From: Solea solea
Taxonomy: Eukaryota > Chordata > Actinopteri > Pleuronectiformes > Soleidae
Reading direction: 5' to 3'
DNA: 64,000 nt
NCBI RefSeq assembly: GCF_958295425.1
Contig: NC_081138.1
Coordinates: 19,714,886-19,778,885, forward strand
Shown: in pieces, positions 12,351 through 26,100 of the stretch
How positions within the stretch are numbered: the first letter of the stretch is position 1
Layout: each line of letters starts with the position of its first letter
Notes under the pieces: model-generated
Told to the model about the DNA's origin: nothing
The model's input: only the letters and a program-made list of their open reading frames with translations
Database searches by the model: none
Translations under genes and position numbers: made by a program

Positions 12351-13599
12351 ATACATGTCTTATTGAAAACATACATGTGTTAAATACTATAAAATTATGA
12401 CCAAATACATGCATTTAGTTGGCATTAATAGGATATCGGTCTATTTACAGGGATTGATAATGTAAAAGGGCTGTGGTAGCTGATGTCATGCAACTAAGGC
12501 ATTGTCATTTTGGTAGGCAATGATGTTGCCATTCACATCCATAGACATTACAGTATATAACTGGCAATTTGTCTCTTCACCGGCTGTTTTCATAAAGAAC
12601 TAAGATGGTGGATAGCTGTTGAGCACCAGTGTGTGGAAGCAGTCAGAGACAGGCGAATTTAAGAGAATTTCACTGGAACAAGAGAAATGTCATTTACAAT
12701 GATCATCATATTTTTACATTTCTTACTGATGTTAAAGTGCATGTATGTAAAGCAACACTTTATTTTGATACTCACAATGAAATCAATAAAACCTTTATTT
12801 ATTTGACAAAGTTAGTGGTGTGATCATCCATCAAGTTAAGTTTCCCTTAAGTCTCCCCTTATCTGAAGACCAGGAAGCTGCAAGTCTGGTTTGCTAAATT
12901 CAGAAAAAATGAATATTATTGATCCCACAAATTCTTTTCTATGAGTGACACGTTTCCTGTACTTAATTGTTTGCTTCACAGTCATGATCCAAGAAATTAA
13001 ACATTAAGCAAATTAAACGCACATGTGAGTGTGAGGTATAAACCAAACTTGGAAGACATACAGTAAATTAGATGAAATACAAAGATTCAAAAAGGAAAAC
13101 TGCTCAACCACTGCACATAGAATTGGTAGAACACTTCAATGTCTCATTTTGTACAAAAGATACAAATACAATGTTTTTTAGACTACAAGGTAACTCAGGG
13201 GAAGATGACGATAATGTCCTATCTAGGTGCATAATAATAATTGACATAATTGAAACTGAGACATACTGCATCTTTCCAAACTTTGTCGGCGCTTTGTTGA
13301 AGGTCATATCGCAGTCCTCAGTTTCACAAACGCTATCTCAATTAAATTAGTGATCAGCAAGAGTTTAGTGTCTTGTTCAGCAGCACCAATTAGGGACAGC
13401 CATGTAAGTGGGCAATTTAATCACTTGGCCAGCCATCTATGTTGAATTGCAATGTGCAGTGAGCCAGGGCTCACTAATGATTCAAGTTTCAGTGTGTGTT
13501 AAACCCTTAAACCCTCCATGACCCCTGTGGGTTCTCCAGGTGTTTATTTTATTTTATTAATATTGAACTGTTATTCAGTTTGGACTTTTGTTATTGTGG

Positions 13600-14010
13600 C
13601 GTTCTCTCTGCTTACTTAACCATGGGTTTTTAGATGTTTGTGTCTGGTTTTCCGTTTTCCCTTGTTTCCTGTTTTATTTTGTACTTCTGCACCTTTTTGC
13701 AGAAGACGTTTAGTTTTACTTCCTGTCCTGTCTTCTGGCCTGATTGCCCTGATTGGAAACACCTGGGTCATTTTTAGTTTCATCTGTGTTTGATTATTGC
13801 TGAGTCTATTTAGTCTCAGTCTGGTTGCTGGTCCCTTACATTCTGTTTACCATGTTTTCATCTACTTGGGTTGTAAGTAATTTTTCTGTACCTGTTTTAT
13901 TTTTCCTCCTACTGTACCTTGGATAATTATTTTGGCACTTTTTGTGTTTAGTTTGTTAAAAAAAAGACTTTTTCTTTTTGGCATCGTGCATAGCAGTATT
14001 ATGGTCACTG
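13600..14010 (+). mobile_element. LTR-like retroelement fragment (low certainty)
   Basis: The stretch is T- and GTTT-rich with the blocks cctgattgccctgattggaa, 'acacctgggtcat', 'tctatttagtctcagtctgg', 'ccatgttttcat' and 'gttaaaaaaaagactttttc'. This order (cacctg, 'tatttagt', 'gttt' blocks, then a polyadenylation-like A-run) resembles solo LTR fragments I know from fish genomes. No gag/pol coding or primer binding site is present next to it, so it would be a solo or partial LTR. TG...CA ends were not clear. Confidence 0.4.
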
Positions 14011-15959
14011 TTTGAAGTACAGGGCTGTGCAGTCCAGTCCACCAAGTTTATATCAAAGTCACTTTTAATTCCATGTCACGATTTCAGAATATTACATAAA
14101 AAGGACTTCCACGTTGATAATGCGAGCGATATAAAGTGCAATGAGTGTGTGACATTTAAAGCATTAAAATCAATCAAAGTAACGCGGCAAAAAAATCAAA
14201 TAAAAGTAATAACTAAAACTAGCTAAAGCACAACAAAGTGAACTTTTTTTTTTTAATGATCGAGAAGATCCTCTTCCCACTGTCCCCCTCTTTCTGTGCA
14301 CTTTTCTCTCTTTCCAGATCAAAGTGGTTGCTGTAGTGATCATGCCACTGTTTAATGAACATTTTTCCAGTCCACCCACACACTTATTCAGAGCGGCCCA
14401 CATCAAAGAACTTATGGGGAACCTTGACAGTTGCTGTGGAGAAGACTGGGTCTACCACTCCGTTATTCCATCTCAACCTCAGGCTACACCACCATGGAGT
14501 TCCTCAGCTCAGTGTCCTTCCTGATGGTGGAGATGGCCTGAGCCACGATAAGCCACGGTATGCAAATGTTCTTCAGAAGTTGTAAACTAGTGCCTTCTGT
14601 ATGATGAAAACAAAATAAAAATGAAAAATGTCTCTGTTGTGGAGGAAGCGTCAACTCGGCAGGTATCAAATAGGACCATACCCACTGAACTAGTTCTCAA
14701 ATTTTATTAATTTTTGCTGTTACATTTATGGCTCTGAGCAGACATTTAAAGACCCAGCATGAGTTTAATTAGAATAAAGAAACGGAAGAAAAGTGCACAT
14801 GTAGGTCCATAAAAGAGCTACTACAGGAACTGTATGTAACAGATTAAGCACAGTGAGGAATCGGGCACAATAAAGGGAATGTAATGGTCTCAAGGACAAA
14901 ATAACATTGAGCTGATGAAAAAGATGAAACGCTCTTTAAAAGATGAAGAGGGAGGGAAGACGTGGCTCTCATTAAGACGATTTGATCGTGCTCTAAAAAC
15001 ATGAAGCATAAACCCAAACGTTGCCTTGTTGGTCAGGAGCCTGCCTTGGCGCAGATTTCTTTGCTTCTAAATGAATACTTATCAGACAAATTATTTCTTC
15101 ATAGCCAGCATTTATAACGCATACCATATTGGTTTCCGTGCTGGCCCATAAGTTCACTGAACTGTCAGAATTATCATGGGCAGAGCTCAAGTGAGGAGGT
15201 GGTGGAGAACTAACTCGCACGTTTCCTCAGGAATCTGTCATGTTTTGTGCTGCTTTCAGAAAACGCAATGATACACTGTCTGACTGAAGTGCCAGAGGGG
15301 CAGATGGCATTTTTCATGAATCACCTTCCCAGCATTTTGGTGACCAGATGGTCTGGCCTGAAAACCCTGCAAAAAAAAATTTGTAAAACCAGCCCAGTGC
15401 TTTTCTGAATTATAAAATCACATGCAACAGGGTAAACCTACGGCGCCTCATGTCATGGATATAATTCTCTTTTTAGCTAAGCCAAAGTTAAAAAGATTGT
15501 ATTTATATGGATGCATTGCTGTTTTGTCATTTAAAAAAAAATCTCTCTTCATATCTCATTTTGAAAACTTGCAAAGTTTTGAGTAATTAGCATTCCCGGT
15601 GAATATTTAGTTAAATGTTCAATCTATTTTAAGCCACGTTGGTCTCTGCTGAGGGACATATCTGGCTTTTAGCAGCTAAATGTGCCATTTTGTCTGCTGT
15701 GCGGGGGCTTAGGCAGGTAGCGCACAGTTGGTTTATCAGAGTTTTTCTGCTGGAAACATCTGCCTGCTGCTCCTCGAAGTAATGAGAGCAGGGAACTGAA
15801 CCAAAACAGTGAGGTTACCAGCTATAGAAATTAACACTTAAATAACAGTAACTATAAAGCTCAGCAGAGCTGAGGGGAACTGCAGATTTGGGGAATCATT
15901 CTCTGTAGGTACCTCCCGTATGGCCCCTTTTATTTTGCTTGTAATGTGACAGATTTCCA
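14011..15959. other. Intergenic, no gene seen
   Basis: Unique sequence; reading frames up to about 80 codons occur on both strands without recognisable protein features. No repeats identified beyond short A/T runs. Confidence 0.55.
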
Positions 15960-16330
15960 GTCCAGTACCTTTTACTTGAGTACAAGTATCATACCAGAAA
16001 ATCAATTTGGCAGAAGTTGAAGTTACTTCTCTTCTCCTCTTCTCTTAAAGTATATGCCAGTTACTGTACTTAAGTATCAAAAGTAATTTTCTGATACAAA
16101 ATGTAAACTTTTCGAAGTAAAAGTAATAATTAGGTGAATGGTAAAATTATAGTGTCAGGACTAGAAAAGTGCTATATAAATACAGACAATTACAAACTCT
16201 TCTGATTACAAAAGATAGTTAGAGGAAATGTAGTGGAGTAAAAGTACAAGTTGCTCGAAATATAAATAAAGTACAGATATGTGAATTTTGTACTTATAGT
16301 AACAAAGTATTTGCACTTTCTTATATTACA
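15960..16330. mobile_element. MITE of the 'tactt-gagta' type carrying a SINE tail
   Basis: The sequence alternates 'ccttttacttgagtacaagt', 'tactgtacttaagtatca', 'gaagtaaaagtaataat', 'gtagtggagtaaaagtacaa' and 'ttttgtacttatagtaac'. These are repeated AGTA/TACT modules in both directions, characteristic of a fish hAT-like MITE. In its middle lies an unrelated piece (16133-16193) matching a SINE 3' end, so an older DNA element appears to have been invaded by a retroposon. Ends are approximate. Confidence 0.6.
16133..16193 (+). mobile_element. SINE 3'-end fragment nested in the MITE
   Basis: The sequence gtgaatggtaaa, then gtcaggactagaaaagtgct and atataaatacag matches the 3' region of the SINE at 36701 ('gtcatcaagactagaaaag') and the known continuation of that SINE class. 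Only the tail is present, so this is a truncated copy. Confidence 0.6.
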
Positions 16331-19300
16331 ACAATGCATATTTCTAATGCACCTTTGATGAGGGTAAGTGTCTTGCGTGGACCTGTTCTGCTCTGTTTGT
16401 TTATTCTGTGCTTACCACAGTGTTTCAGTTCCCACATCTTCTTACCTGCAGGAAAAAAACAAATTTTGCCAAAGACGGCTTAGTCTCAAACTCATTTAGT
16501 TGTCCTCCTCTGATCTCCCAGCATTTGTTTATCCCCACGAGTGACGCTTCAACTGCCGCAGTATCAAGAATGTGTGCAGGGGACAAGCCAGAGCGTTCTT
16601 TCTGCAGAGAGGTACAGATATTGTTAGATATTTTGTTTGCTCCCCGGAGCTGCCCTCACAACACCATGAATGACAGTGGGTCAAAAGTTGAGGTCAGGTC
16701 GAGCACTTCAACCCTGCTTACAAAGATAATAATGTGTATGTGACTCATCTGGCTCAGTGAAAATGATGTTGTCCACTTTTGCTTAAAGTTGCGTTACTCC
16801 AATACTCCACTTTGTTTGCAGCAGATGGCTCCTGCACAGAGTGTCCACAGACAGCAGGAGCTGTAGACTGAGATAAAAGCACCAACAGCTTGTTTTCCTG
16901 GCACCCTACATGTCTCAGCTGTTCAGAGTGGGCCTAAAGACCGGTGATGGGACTGAGACCTGTCTTTTGTTACCACCCTCTTTACTGACATTTGGGAAGG
17001 TGTGGTTGGGACTGCTAAAATAGTTTTTAGCAGCAGGTCCATATGTCTCAAGTCGAAACCCATTGTTTGTTTTTTTTTTACAAAATTTAAAGACTCATTT
17101 TGACATTTCTAATCCAGTATGTTGGATTTAAAAGTAAAAGCAGACACAGGTTTCTAAAGTGCTCCTAAAAATTAAGTAAAAGCCTTAGAGCAGCATTTAC
17201 ACTGACAAGATAAGAAAGAAGAAAACTCTTTTGATGCCCTGAGCTCATGATGTCTGATGTGTTCAATAGTTGGTGGTACTATCATGCTCAGTGTCAGGGC
17301 CCTGCCAAGATCTGGCCTTGTATGACTGCATCGCAACACAACAAAAGAGTGTGTTTTGCTCAGAGGTTTTGATTTTGATTTCATTTTTTTCACTGCAGGC
17401 AAACAGTTAATCTCCGGTAAGGACAGTGAGGCTGATGAGTGGGAGGTGAAGCACTCATTTCCTGGGAGTCATCGGGTGAGTTTTAATCTTCACGGTTGCT
17501 TCAAAGAACTGCAGCTAGCCACAGTAATGGCACCTTAAACACTGAACATGACTGACACGTAAACAAGTATTTACTGCACAGAAATTGTGCACTTTTGTTT
17601 AGCGCGAGTACATGTGGTAATAGTGCTGATTATTCTTTTCATTGCTTTTCTTCTCCTCAAACCATCAAAAGCTACTTAGGGAGCGTTCATTGATGGGCCT
17701 CTTTTAATTTGTGTAGAAGTCTCTTTAATATTGGATCATTCCTGCCACTTCACCCCTCAGAGGAACAGAATAATCTAGCAAGTCGGTTCACACAGCACAC
17801 GCAGAACTGCATCTCGATTCTGTGCAGTGGTGCATTCCACTTTTTAGATTTGAGATGTGTCACTTGACAAAAGTAGCACACAGTAACACAGATTTAATGC
17901 TGTATTTAATGAAATATATCTCTTATAGTGGCCATAATTTCTGTAGAAAATGGAAGACTGTATTTCCTAGAGTACTTAGTTAATGAATGTGCCAGACACT
18001 TACTCTGCGTGATGGGGACAAATCCCTTTTCTGTTTTATGTAAAGTAGAAGTATGACTTATTAGTATCTTTTCAGTATGTGTTCATTTGTTCCAACTTTG
18101 CTACAGCAGAACCTGAATACACACGACAGTGATATTAGGCCATGCTGCTAAAAGAAACGGTAGACGTGAACAATCTTTGGTGTTGTTTTTTGTCGATTAA
18201 TGACAAAGAATATGAATATATGAATTTATTGCAACATATGTAGATCTGTACTCTGAAGTTTCTTGTGGGTACAGCCCACATTCAGACAGCCAAATGAAAA
18301 GATTAAAGGACTCCCAGGGTGCAACTTGTCTCAAAGCTAGAACAGGAAGTATGAAATGGTCCCAATCTAAAACGTGCCAAAACCTTGGTTAAGCATGTTA
18401 TACTCCATACACTGTATTAAATGAATAAAAATATGCATTACTTCACAAATCTCAGTGACGAGCACTGTATCTAGTAAGATATACTGTATTTAAAGAATGT
18501 TTTTTGACAAACTTGTGTTAAATACTTTTTATTAATAATTTCATGGAAAATGTTAAGGCTTATATTTCTATTGTCTGTCCTTTAAGTGACAAAGAAGTCA
18601 TGCATGGAAATAGAAATATACATATAGAAATATAGAAAATATAATATAGAATTTGTGGTTCACAAGACTTTTTCTCAATGTTGCAGTGTTTTTGTCTTTA
18701 CGTCACCATGCAGGGACTTTGCTGTGCTGCACACAGGAAGTGATTTGTTGTAGCTCACAACGCGAGTCGGCACCCAGGATAAGTTTCACAAATTTTGCTA
18801 CTGCTAAAGAAAAGAGAAAAATCTGTTTGACGGCTAAAGGCTTATTGTAATTGGATAGGGGGACGGATGGAGATGGTACAGGATCACGTGTAGACATTGA
18901 GGTGTTTTTGCTGTGTTTTGCTAATTACTCAGAATTCCTCAGGGGGGCAACAGAAGTTAAACTTAGCTCTGCAAGGCATGTGTATGCACAGACAGTCCCC
19001 TCCATTAACGCTAAAGTTCTACAACTGTATTTTAGTGAGTAGAAGGAACTTTGGTCTCAGATGTGTGTCTGTGAGCTCATTCCTGCATTACGTTCAACAG
19101 TCCTCCAAAGTCTGAACCCACAAAACATCTCGTTAGAGACACCAATACCTTCAGACATATGCCATTACATAGGACTGCAATATTCTGGGTTAGATATTAG
19201 AAGCCGAGCTGAAAGCATCCATCAACACAGTCACCATGACCCAAGTAATGACATACACACAAATCCAAGCCCTCTACACTTTCCCCAACACTTATCAGAT

Positions 19301-20790
19301 GCACATTAAAGTAGTCTCCAAGTACTTTTCAATGATGGTGTAAATAAGAGGTGTAAGGTCTCCTCGTGTGAGTCAGCAGTGCTGCACACACTTTAGGCCA
19401 AACCAGTCCCACACGGAGTTGACTGCCATGCAATCCCTCCAAAAATAATAGAAACCAATTAAGTGAGTGGGTGGCTTTACCCTAATCTTGATTCAAAATG
19501 AATTTTATTAAAAAAGACTTACAATGTGGCAGCATGCTTAACCTGACTGGTGGCAGAGATATGATAAGGAATATAATCCCTGAGGCGAGAGCTGATTAGT
19601 TTATCCAGTCAGTGACAACGAGATTAAAATGAAAATGGCTGCCATCTTTGGGTGATGGGCTATTTCAAGCATAGGCACACATACATACATTAGTGTGCAT
19701 GGGTGTTTTTCATGTTTATGGACAATGCTGCCCCCATTTTACCAACAGCAGAGTTCAGCAGGGCTCTGTACCGGGACTCTGCTCACGGAGTTTAACCCAC
19801 ACACAGTTAAATCAAGCTATGGCTGAAGCTTGAACCTGCTTAGTTAGACTACTGCTCGTGGGGAATTGATTTATTGAATTGTGTGTCCGCCTCCACATTA
19901 GGCGATTTCTGGTTTAGGCAATTCCTGGCAACTAATTGTAAACCTATTTAGTGTTGTTCTTAGTCTTCCTACCATCTATGAACGTGAAATATTCAATTAT
20001 TTGAGCTGGCAGAAAAGCATGAACTCGGTCTCCTCTTTCATTAAAAAAATTAACTGGCCTGGATTTCGTCACGTTTTTCTCACTGTTGTCGTCTTTGGTG
20101 TGCCAGCTTCTTTATGTCTTGGTCAAAGCTGCATGCAAGTGCATTGTCTGCTGCTTTGAGAAATTTGATGTAATACAATTTTAGTTGGACTCGCACAGTA
20201 ATTCAGTTTTCTGTAACATTGTTTAATCGCACCGACTGAATGGATGAGAGGCAACAGACATCTTTATGTCCCTAGCAGTTCCAGGTGTTATTGATTTGTC
20301 ACTTTCATAAAGATGCAGCAGTAACGAGAGCCAACGTCACCTCCTTTGTTCCTCCATCAGCTCGATTATTTTGTCTTTTACGGTTGACTTGTTTTTGACA
20401 ATTCTGCTGTTCTTCCATCTACTCTTTCCAACACCACTAGTGACTGATAGCGGGAGAATTCTATTCTCTCCATAGTTGTGCTTATCTGTAAATCCTGGTG
20501 GCTAAGAGAACTACATAGAGCATGGTTCATAGGGGACCAATGTAAAACACAAATGGTATTGTTTTTCCACATTACATTGTACAATCAGTTTAACATAACA
20601 AGTTTAAGCCAGAGTTGTTTATTTAAAGTTTTTTTTTTTTTTTTTAAATGAGAGTGCCAAAGCCAAGAGTCAAGGACTGACAAAGCAGCCCTTCCACTGA
20701 ACTGCATGTGTATTTACTGGAACTACATTCATTTACTTACAGTAAATATATATAGATATATTTGCGTGGGAAGTGAAGTCAATTGTTTAT
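16331..20790. other. Intergenic, no gene seen
   Basis: Long stretch of unique sequence with a short A/T-rich direct repeat cluster at 18609-18650 (atagaaatat units) and a poly-T at 20627-20644. The region 19410-19690 has a balanced composition and several TAAT-type motifs that could indicate constraint; see the findings. Confidence 0.5.
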
Positions 20791-20963
20791 GAAGATTCTC
20801 AGTCATTCAGGTCATAGGCATATTCAGTAGTTGGCTGTGGGCAACTGGACTTGCTTGAGTTAAATTTGAAAATGTTTTGCCTCTTGGTGAGAGGTGAAAT
20901 GTCTCCAAACTTAACTCAAACAAGTCCAGTTACATACAGCTAAACACTGAAGATAGTCAAGTG
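20791..20963. repeat. Interspersed repeat with 21-bp inverted arms
   Basis: The arm aactggacttgcttgagtt (from 20843) pairs with its reverse complement at 20911-20931, 20 of 21 bases matching, around a 47-nt loop containing 'ttggtgagaggtgaaatg'. The block starts with 'gaagattctcagtcattcag', which recurs as 'gaaggttctctgtcatccag' near 63908. It belongs to a widely dispersed fish repeat as far as I recognise; superfamily unknown. Confidence 0.65.
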
Positions 20964-21471
20964 TTGTTTAACGTATAATAATCTGTGGTGCATTGTTTGT
21001 TGCTATTAAACACAACCTCGCTCCTGTAGGCTTTTGTTTACTTCTTGTCAGAACCTATCAATGTCAGTCAAACGGTGAATATAAAATGTGATGTAAATGA
21101 AGCCGCAGTAGCAGCCTCCAGCTGGCTTGTTTGAGTTGGCTGGTGAATGCTGAGTCGTGGAGGTACAGCCATCTTTTACTCCTGCAGGCTTCCTGTTTGC
21201 CTACTCCTTGTCAGTGTTTATCTTTAGATTACACCTTGTCTACTTGTCTGCATGTTGCACTCCAATTGCTGCTTCAATTGCTGAACAAGCTTCTCTGTTG
21301 GATTGGGCACTGCGGAGAAAACTTTTTTTTTTCCTCCTTCGCAAAATGTAATTGTGTTCAGGAGTATTTTTTTTTTCTTCTTCTTGTCATAGAAAACCAT
21401 GTGTTGCTCCTGCTCTGTGTGATGGTGTTAGAGATGCTGGCTTGCTTGTCTCTTGAAGTGGCTATCAGAAT

Positions 21472-21752
21472 CTAGTGGCTCCCAAACTAGGGGTTTGGAC
21501 ACCTTGAGGAGGTCACAAGGCAGTAAACGATTAACAATAACCTATAAGTGATCCATCATGCTTACAATTAACAGTACAATTAAACACTATTTACAGTTAA
21601 TTTTTCTTTCCTCCCCTTGGCTCCTGAGGTGATCAGACAAATGAGCAACAGCATTAGTTGCAGCAGGTTATTTTAAGCACAACAGGAAACATTGACACAT
21701 GCACATAGGTGCTGTGGGGGAAGCTCAAAGGTTGAGAAACCTCCGTTTAGTG
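21472..21752. mobile_element. Possible hAT-like MITE
   Basis: The left edge agtggctcccaaactagggg and the right edge ctcaaaggttgagaaacctc resemble the 'cagtggttctcaaact ... aaggttgagaaaccactg' ends of hAT (Charlie-like) elements. Terminal complementarity is imperfect and no 8-bp target duplication could be seen. Confidence 0.4.
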
Positions 21753-22904
21753 TATGTTTCCAACCCAATTATGTTCATTTCAGAAAATGCTGCACATATT
21801 TCCCATATTGGTCATTAGAATTGTTTTACAGCTTGTTTCCCAGAACCCACATCTTTACCTATTCTTAATCATACTATCGTTGCCAAAAGCACAATCTGTT
21901 TGTACAGTTTTATAGTAGCAGTTTTTAACACTAGCTTTGAATGAAATCCAATGTTTTACATAATCATCCAATAATGGCACTCTTCAGGGATTTGTGGTTT
22001 ATTGACTAAACCACAAATGTTTAGACGGAACACCCAGGTGGAAAAAAAATAAATACCCGGGTGTAATTGGAGCAATGTACTGTAATGTAGAGGTGCAGAA
22101 ATGCAGTTCATTGTAGGGAGGAATGCATGGGTGTGTAAGCTGGATTAACAAAACAACTGCTTCATGAGCAAATGGCACAACACATGAGGACCAATTCCCA
22201 AGGTCAGGACTCAGCAGTCTGCCTGCGTTTGAAGGCCGGGTAATACTTGCATCGTTCTGCTGGGAGTCGCTTCACATTTCAGCATGCGTGTACATGCCGG
22301 CGCTACCCTTCATACTTAAACAAGGCTCCGCGTCATCATATTCCATCCCTGTAGTGGTGATTTGTCACCAGGAAATCAACCTCATTTGGATGTCCTTGTA
22401 TTCTTTGTATTCTATGTGTGGGCACTTGCGGACCTCCTCACACCAACCCAAGCAAGTTTCCATGGTTACCATCTTCTTCATTGTTTTCTATTTTCTTTTT
22501 TTTTTTCTTAACCAAAAAAAGAGGGCACCACCCACTGAAGTGGAAAGTGTTGAGCTACAGGGGGCGTGAGCAGTCAGTGCAACTCAAACTGGACATGTGC
22601 ATGCACATGTCAGCATGGGCTCTGCACAGACCAACGTGGACACGGATGGGTTATCAAAATTTACGTCCGACAGATCCAGGTCCGTTGGATGAGGGGTTCT
22701 TATTTGAGGATAGTGATGGACACGTTTTGGCCAAAAAAGGCTAATGGTTTCATAAAGGAGTAAAAAAAGCTATCTACATCAAACTGGGACAACCATAACT
22801 AAACAGATGGGCTACAAAGCCACTTAACAGCCACTTAAAAGTGGAGGTGGTCTATGGAACCAGGAATTTACATAAACTTCAAAGTGCCTTGAAACCTGTC
22901 TTTT

Positions 22905-23140
22905 CTTAATATGCCACCAGGGGGCAACTCCACATACAAAATGTGTTTATATTAAAGTCTAATAGAAAATCACCCAACTTCTCCAACATTTTCCTGAGGA
23001 GTTTATGGTCTTTATCGCTAGTTTCATCTCTTGATGATGAAAATGCAGCGTGCCTATGCTGTGATTGACAGACTGTCATGCATGGCAACCTGTCAATCCT
23101 CTTGCTCAGTTAGATCCACCCCTCACTTCTTTCTCAGCTT
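22905..23140 (+). repeat. Dispersed repeat of the 'gccaccagggggc' class
   Basis: It contains tatgccaccagggggcaact, 'tttatattaaagtctaatag', 'tgaggagtttatggtctttatcgctagtttc' in broken form, and 'tgattgacagactgtcatg'. This order of blocks is a repeat I recognise generally from fish genomes. No target duplication was determined and the edges are approximate. Confidence 0.45.
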
Positions 23141-26100
23141 CTTCCTGTCCTCCAAATATGCTCTCCTATGGTTTCAAAAGTTCAACATGGCACTCGTCAA
23201 ACCCTTAAGCTCAAATCCTCAAATACAAAACAACTTGCATGTGCCACTTGCCTTTATGAAGAACTTTGAATATACCTCCTTGGTGCTTTACTAGAAGAAA
23301 TGTACATGGACTGTTTTGTTGGGGGAGGCGGAACAGAAAACAAAAGCACACGTTTCCCAAAGGAAAAATAGACACAGATTCAAAATCACCTCACTCAAAT
23401 AATAGTTCACATTTTTAAACTGACAGGCCTTGATTACACATCTACTTGACAGATGTACTATGTTGCTGACATGCACCTCGATTCACAGGGGGCTAATTGC
23501 AGAGAAGCACGGTGGAACGTTCTGCGACACCACCTGCTGTGACGTAAATATACAGGAGTATCAGATACCAGACTACTGATGATGGCAGCTCAGAGAGAAC
23601 CAGGTCACTGTTAAGTTTTTCCTGCCTTCAAGATGGTCCTCTAACAGCGCTGTACCTTTCGACTTACTGTGTTTGTTCTTCGATATGGGGGGGGGGGGGT
23701 ACAAGAAAACATTTAGGATTTAAATGTGGACATGTATACAATTTTTAATGTACAATATAATAAGTGCAACAATAAATAGAAAATATTTCTCTCACATCAT
23801 AAATACAAAAAACAACAACCTCGTATTGGGAATACAGGTCACAGGTGAACAGCAGAAATCTTTGATTTGATTGAAAATATTCTAATGTTCCATGTATTAG
23901 CACAAGCTGGGAGAAGGCTTAATGTTTATTTATCTCGCATGTGAGCCCAATAAAATATCCTCACATAAGACCTTCGTTTCACCCTCTCGCAAATACACTA
24001 GTTGTAACATAAATTAAATTAATGGTGATGTTGTAGTCCATGAGGCATTGCTATGAATGCTAAAAAATGTGTGATGGAGCTGCATACAGGCCAAACGACT
24101 GAATTATATTTATGATTTTTAAATTGTATTAAACTTAGGTCTCTGCATTTATTCGTTAAACACACTTTAGGGTTAAAGTTTTGAGATTTTAAATTTACTA
24201 CAGTTATTATGTTAGGGTTGGTTTAATAATTTATTTCACCCTACACTGGCATTGTGACTCTACAAGTAGCTTTTATATTGTGATCCACATCATAATTAGT
24301 GCCCACTTTGTTGCTCTGTAGAACCATAACCAATCCATTTATGGATTATTTGACGTCAGACAAAGGACTGACCACATTGCTCTGTCCAGAGCTTATAGCT
24401 TCTTATAGCTTCTGACAGACTGCAAGTTCACACTCAAACAAATATTTATCTTACTTGTTTTTATGTCTGCAGGTCATCTGCTGAACTTTAATTGTTGTTC
24501 AGATTTTCTTTTTAATGTGTATTTCGCGTCCTGGTCTCTGATTTGCTGGGGTGGCTTAAGTCATAGCGGACTTTGGTCAAATTTCTAGCATTTTGGATAT
24601 GTGATTGGGGCCTGCGTCTCCTTGAGTCTTGTCTTTAAATATTTCATACATAGCAAGTGCTGATTATGTGGTGTGAAGGGGCAATTACCCACCAGCAAAT
24701 TTCAAGTAATCTGGTTGAAAGTCATGCAGTGTCAACTGGGCTGTAGATAGACACACATTCATTCAAACGGTATTCAACAAACTTTCACGGCTACTGTATA
24801 TTCGGAGCATGTAGGAAGCATATGGGTAAAAAAAACTTACTTAGGTGACAACACTCATTCTCTGACAGGTGGCAGGTTTATTTGTAAAAATGATTGATAT
24901 CTCATTTTCGAAGAAGCTTCACAATTGCAGAGCTGCCCACACTCACTGTTTGTCCTGTCGCTCTCTCCTGTTGAAGTGCAGTGAAGGTGACAGAAATGAC
25001 ATTCTTTCCCGTCTCCCTAACGACTCTGATGTCACAATCCAACAGTCGTCCTTTGTTGTGATTGTAGTCGTCTTCCTGCCCTTTGGCTTCCAGGAGTGTG
25101 TGTGCCCTTTTTCAATTTAGAAGTGCCACATTTTACTTGATGTTTGCTGAATTGCTGCGACACTGTGCCTCTAACCCGAGAGCAAAAGCAAAACTTTATT
25201 CACTGTGGAGGGGTGGAAAGTAGCCACAGGAACCTTGTTGTTTTAGAGACTAACAATATTCAGTGTTGAAACGTCTCCTGAAAAGTCCCTGCTGCATTTG
25301 TGTAAAGTAAAGAAGGAACGATGTGAAATGCACACATGTATTCACACCTCAAACCAACTCTCATTTGGCCAATTTCCTTGACTCTTGAATAAGAGAGAAG
25401 CCGACTGTGAGACTTTGACCTTTATAATGCTTCCTCTCATTTCCCCACAGTACTGTTTGTCCTCTCTGCCAGCCAGCGCTGCTTCCTCCCCTCCTCCGCT
25501 CTGTCTGCTATTCTGGCCAAGCTAAGCCACAACTGTCCCATATGCCATGTTTGCTAGACGTGTGAACAAAGCTCAGGGGGAGCCAGGCGAAAACAGACCT
25601 CTTAAGTGAGCTGGGCCCAGTCAGGCGGGACGGCTGGTAATGTCTTTCCTCTTTGATTCTTCAGGGAACAGAGACAGAAAACAAATGGAGTCTGACTCCC
25701 TTATTTTCTGAAGGTCCTGGAAGTGACCTGTCGCTGCTGCATAACATGGGTGAAAGTGCTGATGCTCGCGCTCCAGCCCGTTGCCAGAGAGCTGTCCAGT
25801 GGTCTGTCAGATTGAGCCCTGCCCTTCCTCATCCTCATTGAAACTGGTGCAGCCACGGACCACAGCCTGCTTTGTGACACTGCTCACAGCTCAGTCAGCC
25901 TGCTCACACCGAGATGACCTAGTGAGTAATTGGTCAGTTGAAATCAGCAGGCGTTGACTGTTGCGGCTGTGCATGCTGTGTTGAAGCATGGCATATTTGC
26001 TCTCGCTCACCATGCTGTGCGCATGTTCACTTCATTCAAGAAAGCTATAAGAGAGTCAGGGCTTTAAAAACAGATATTTACAGGGAAGAAAAAAAATAGC

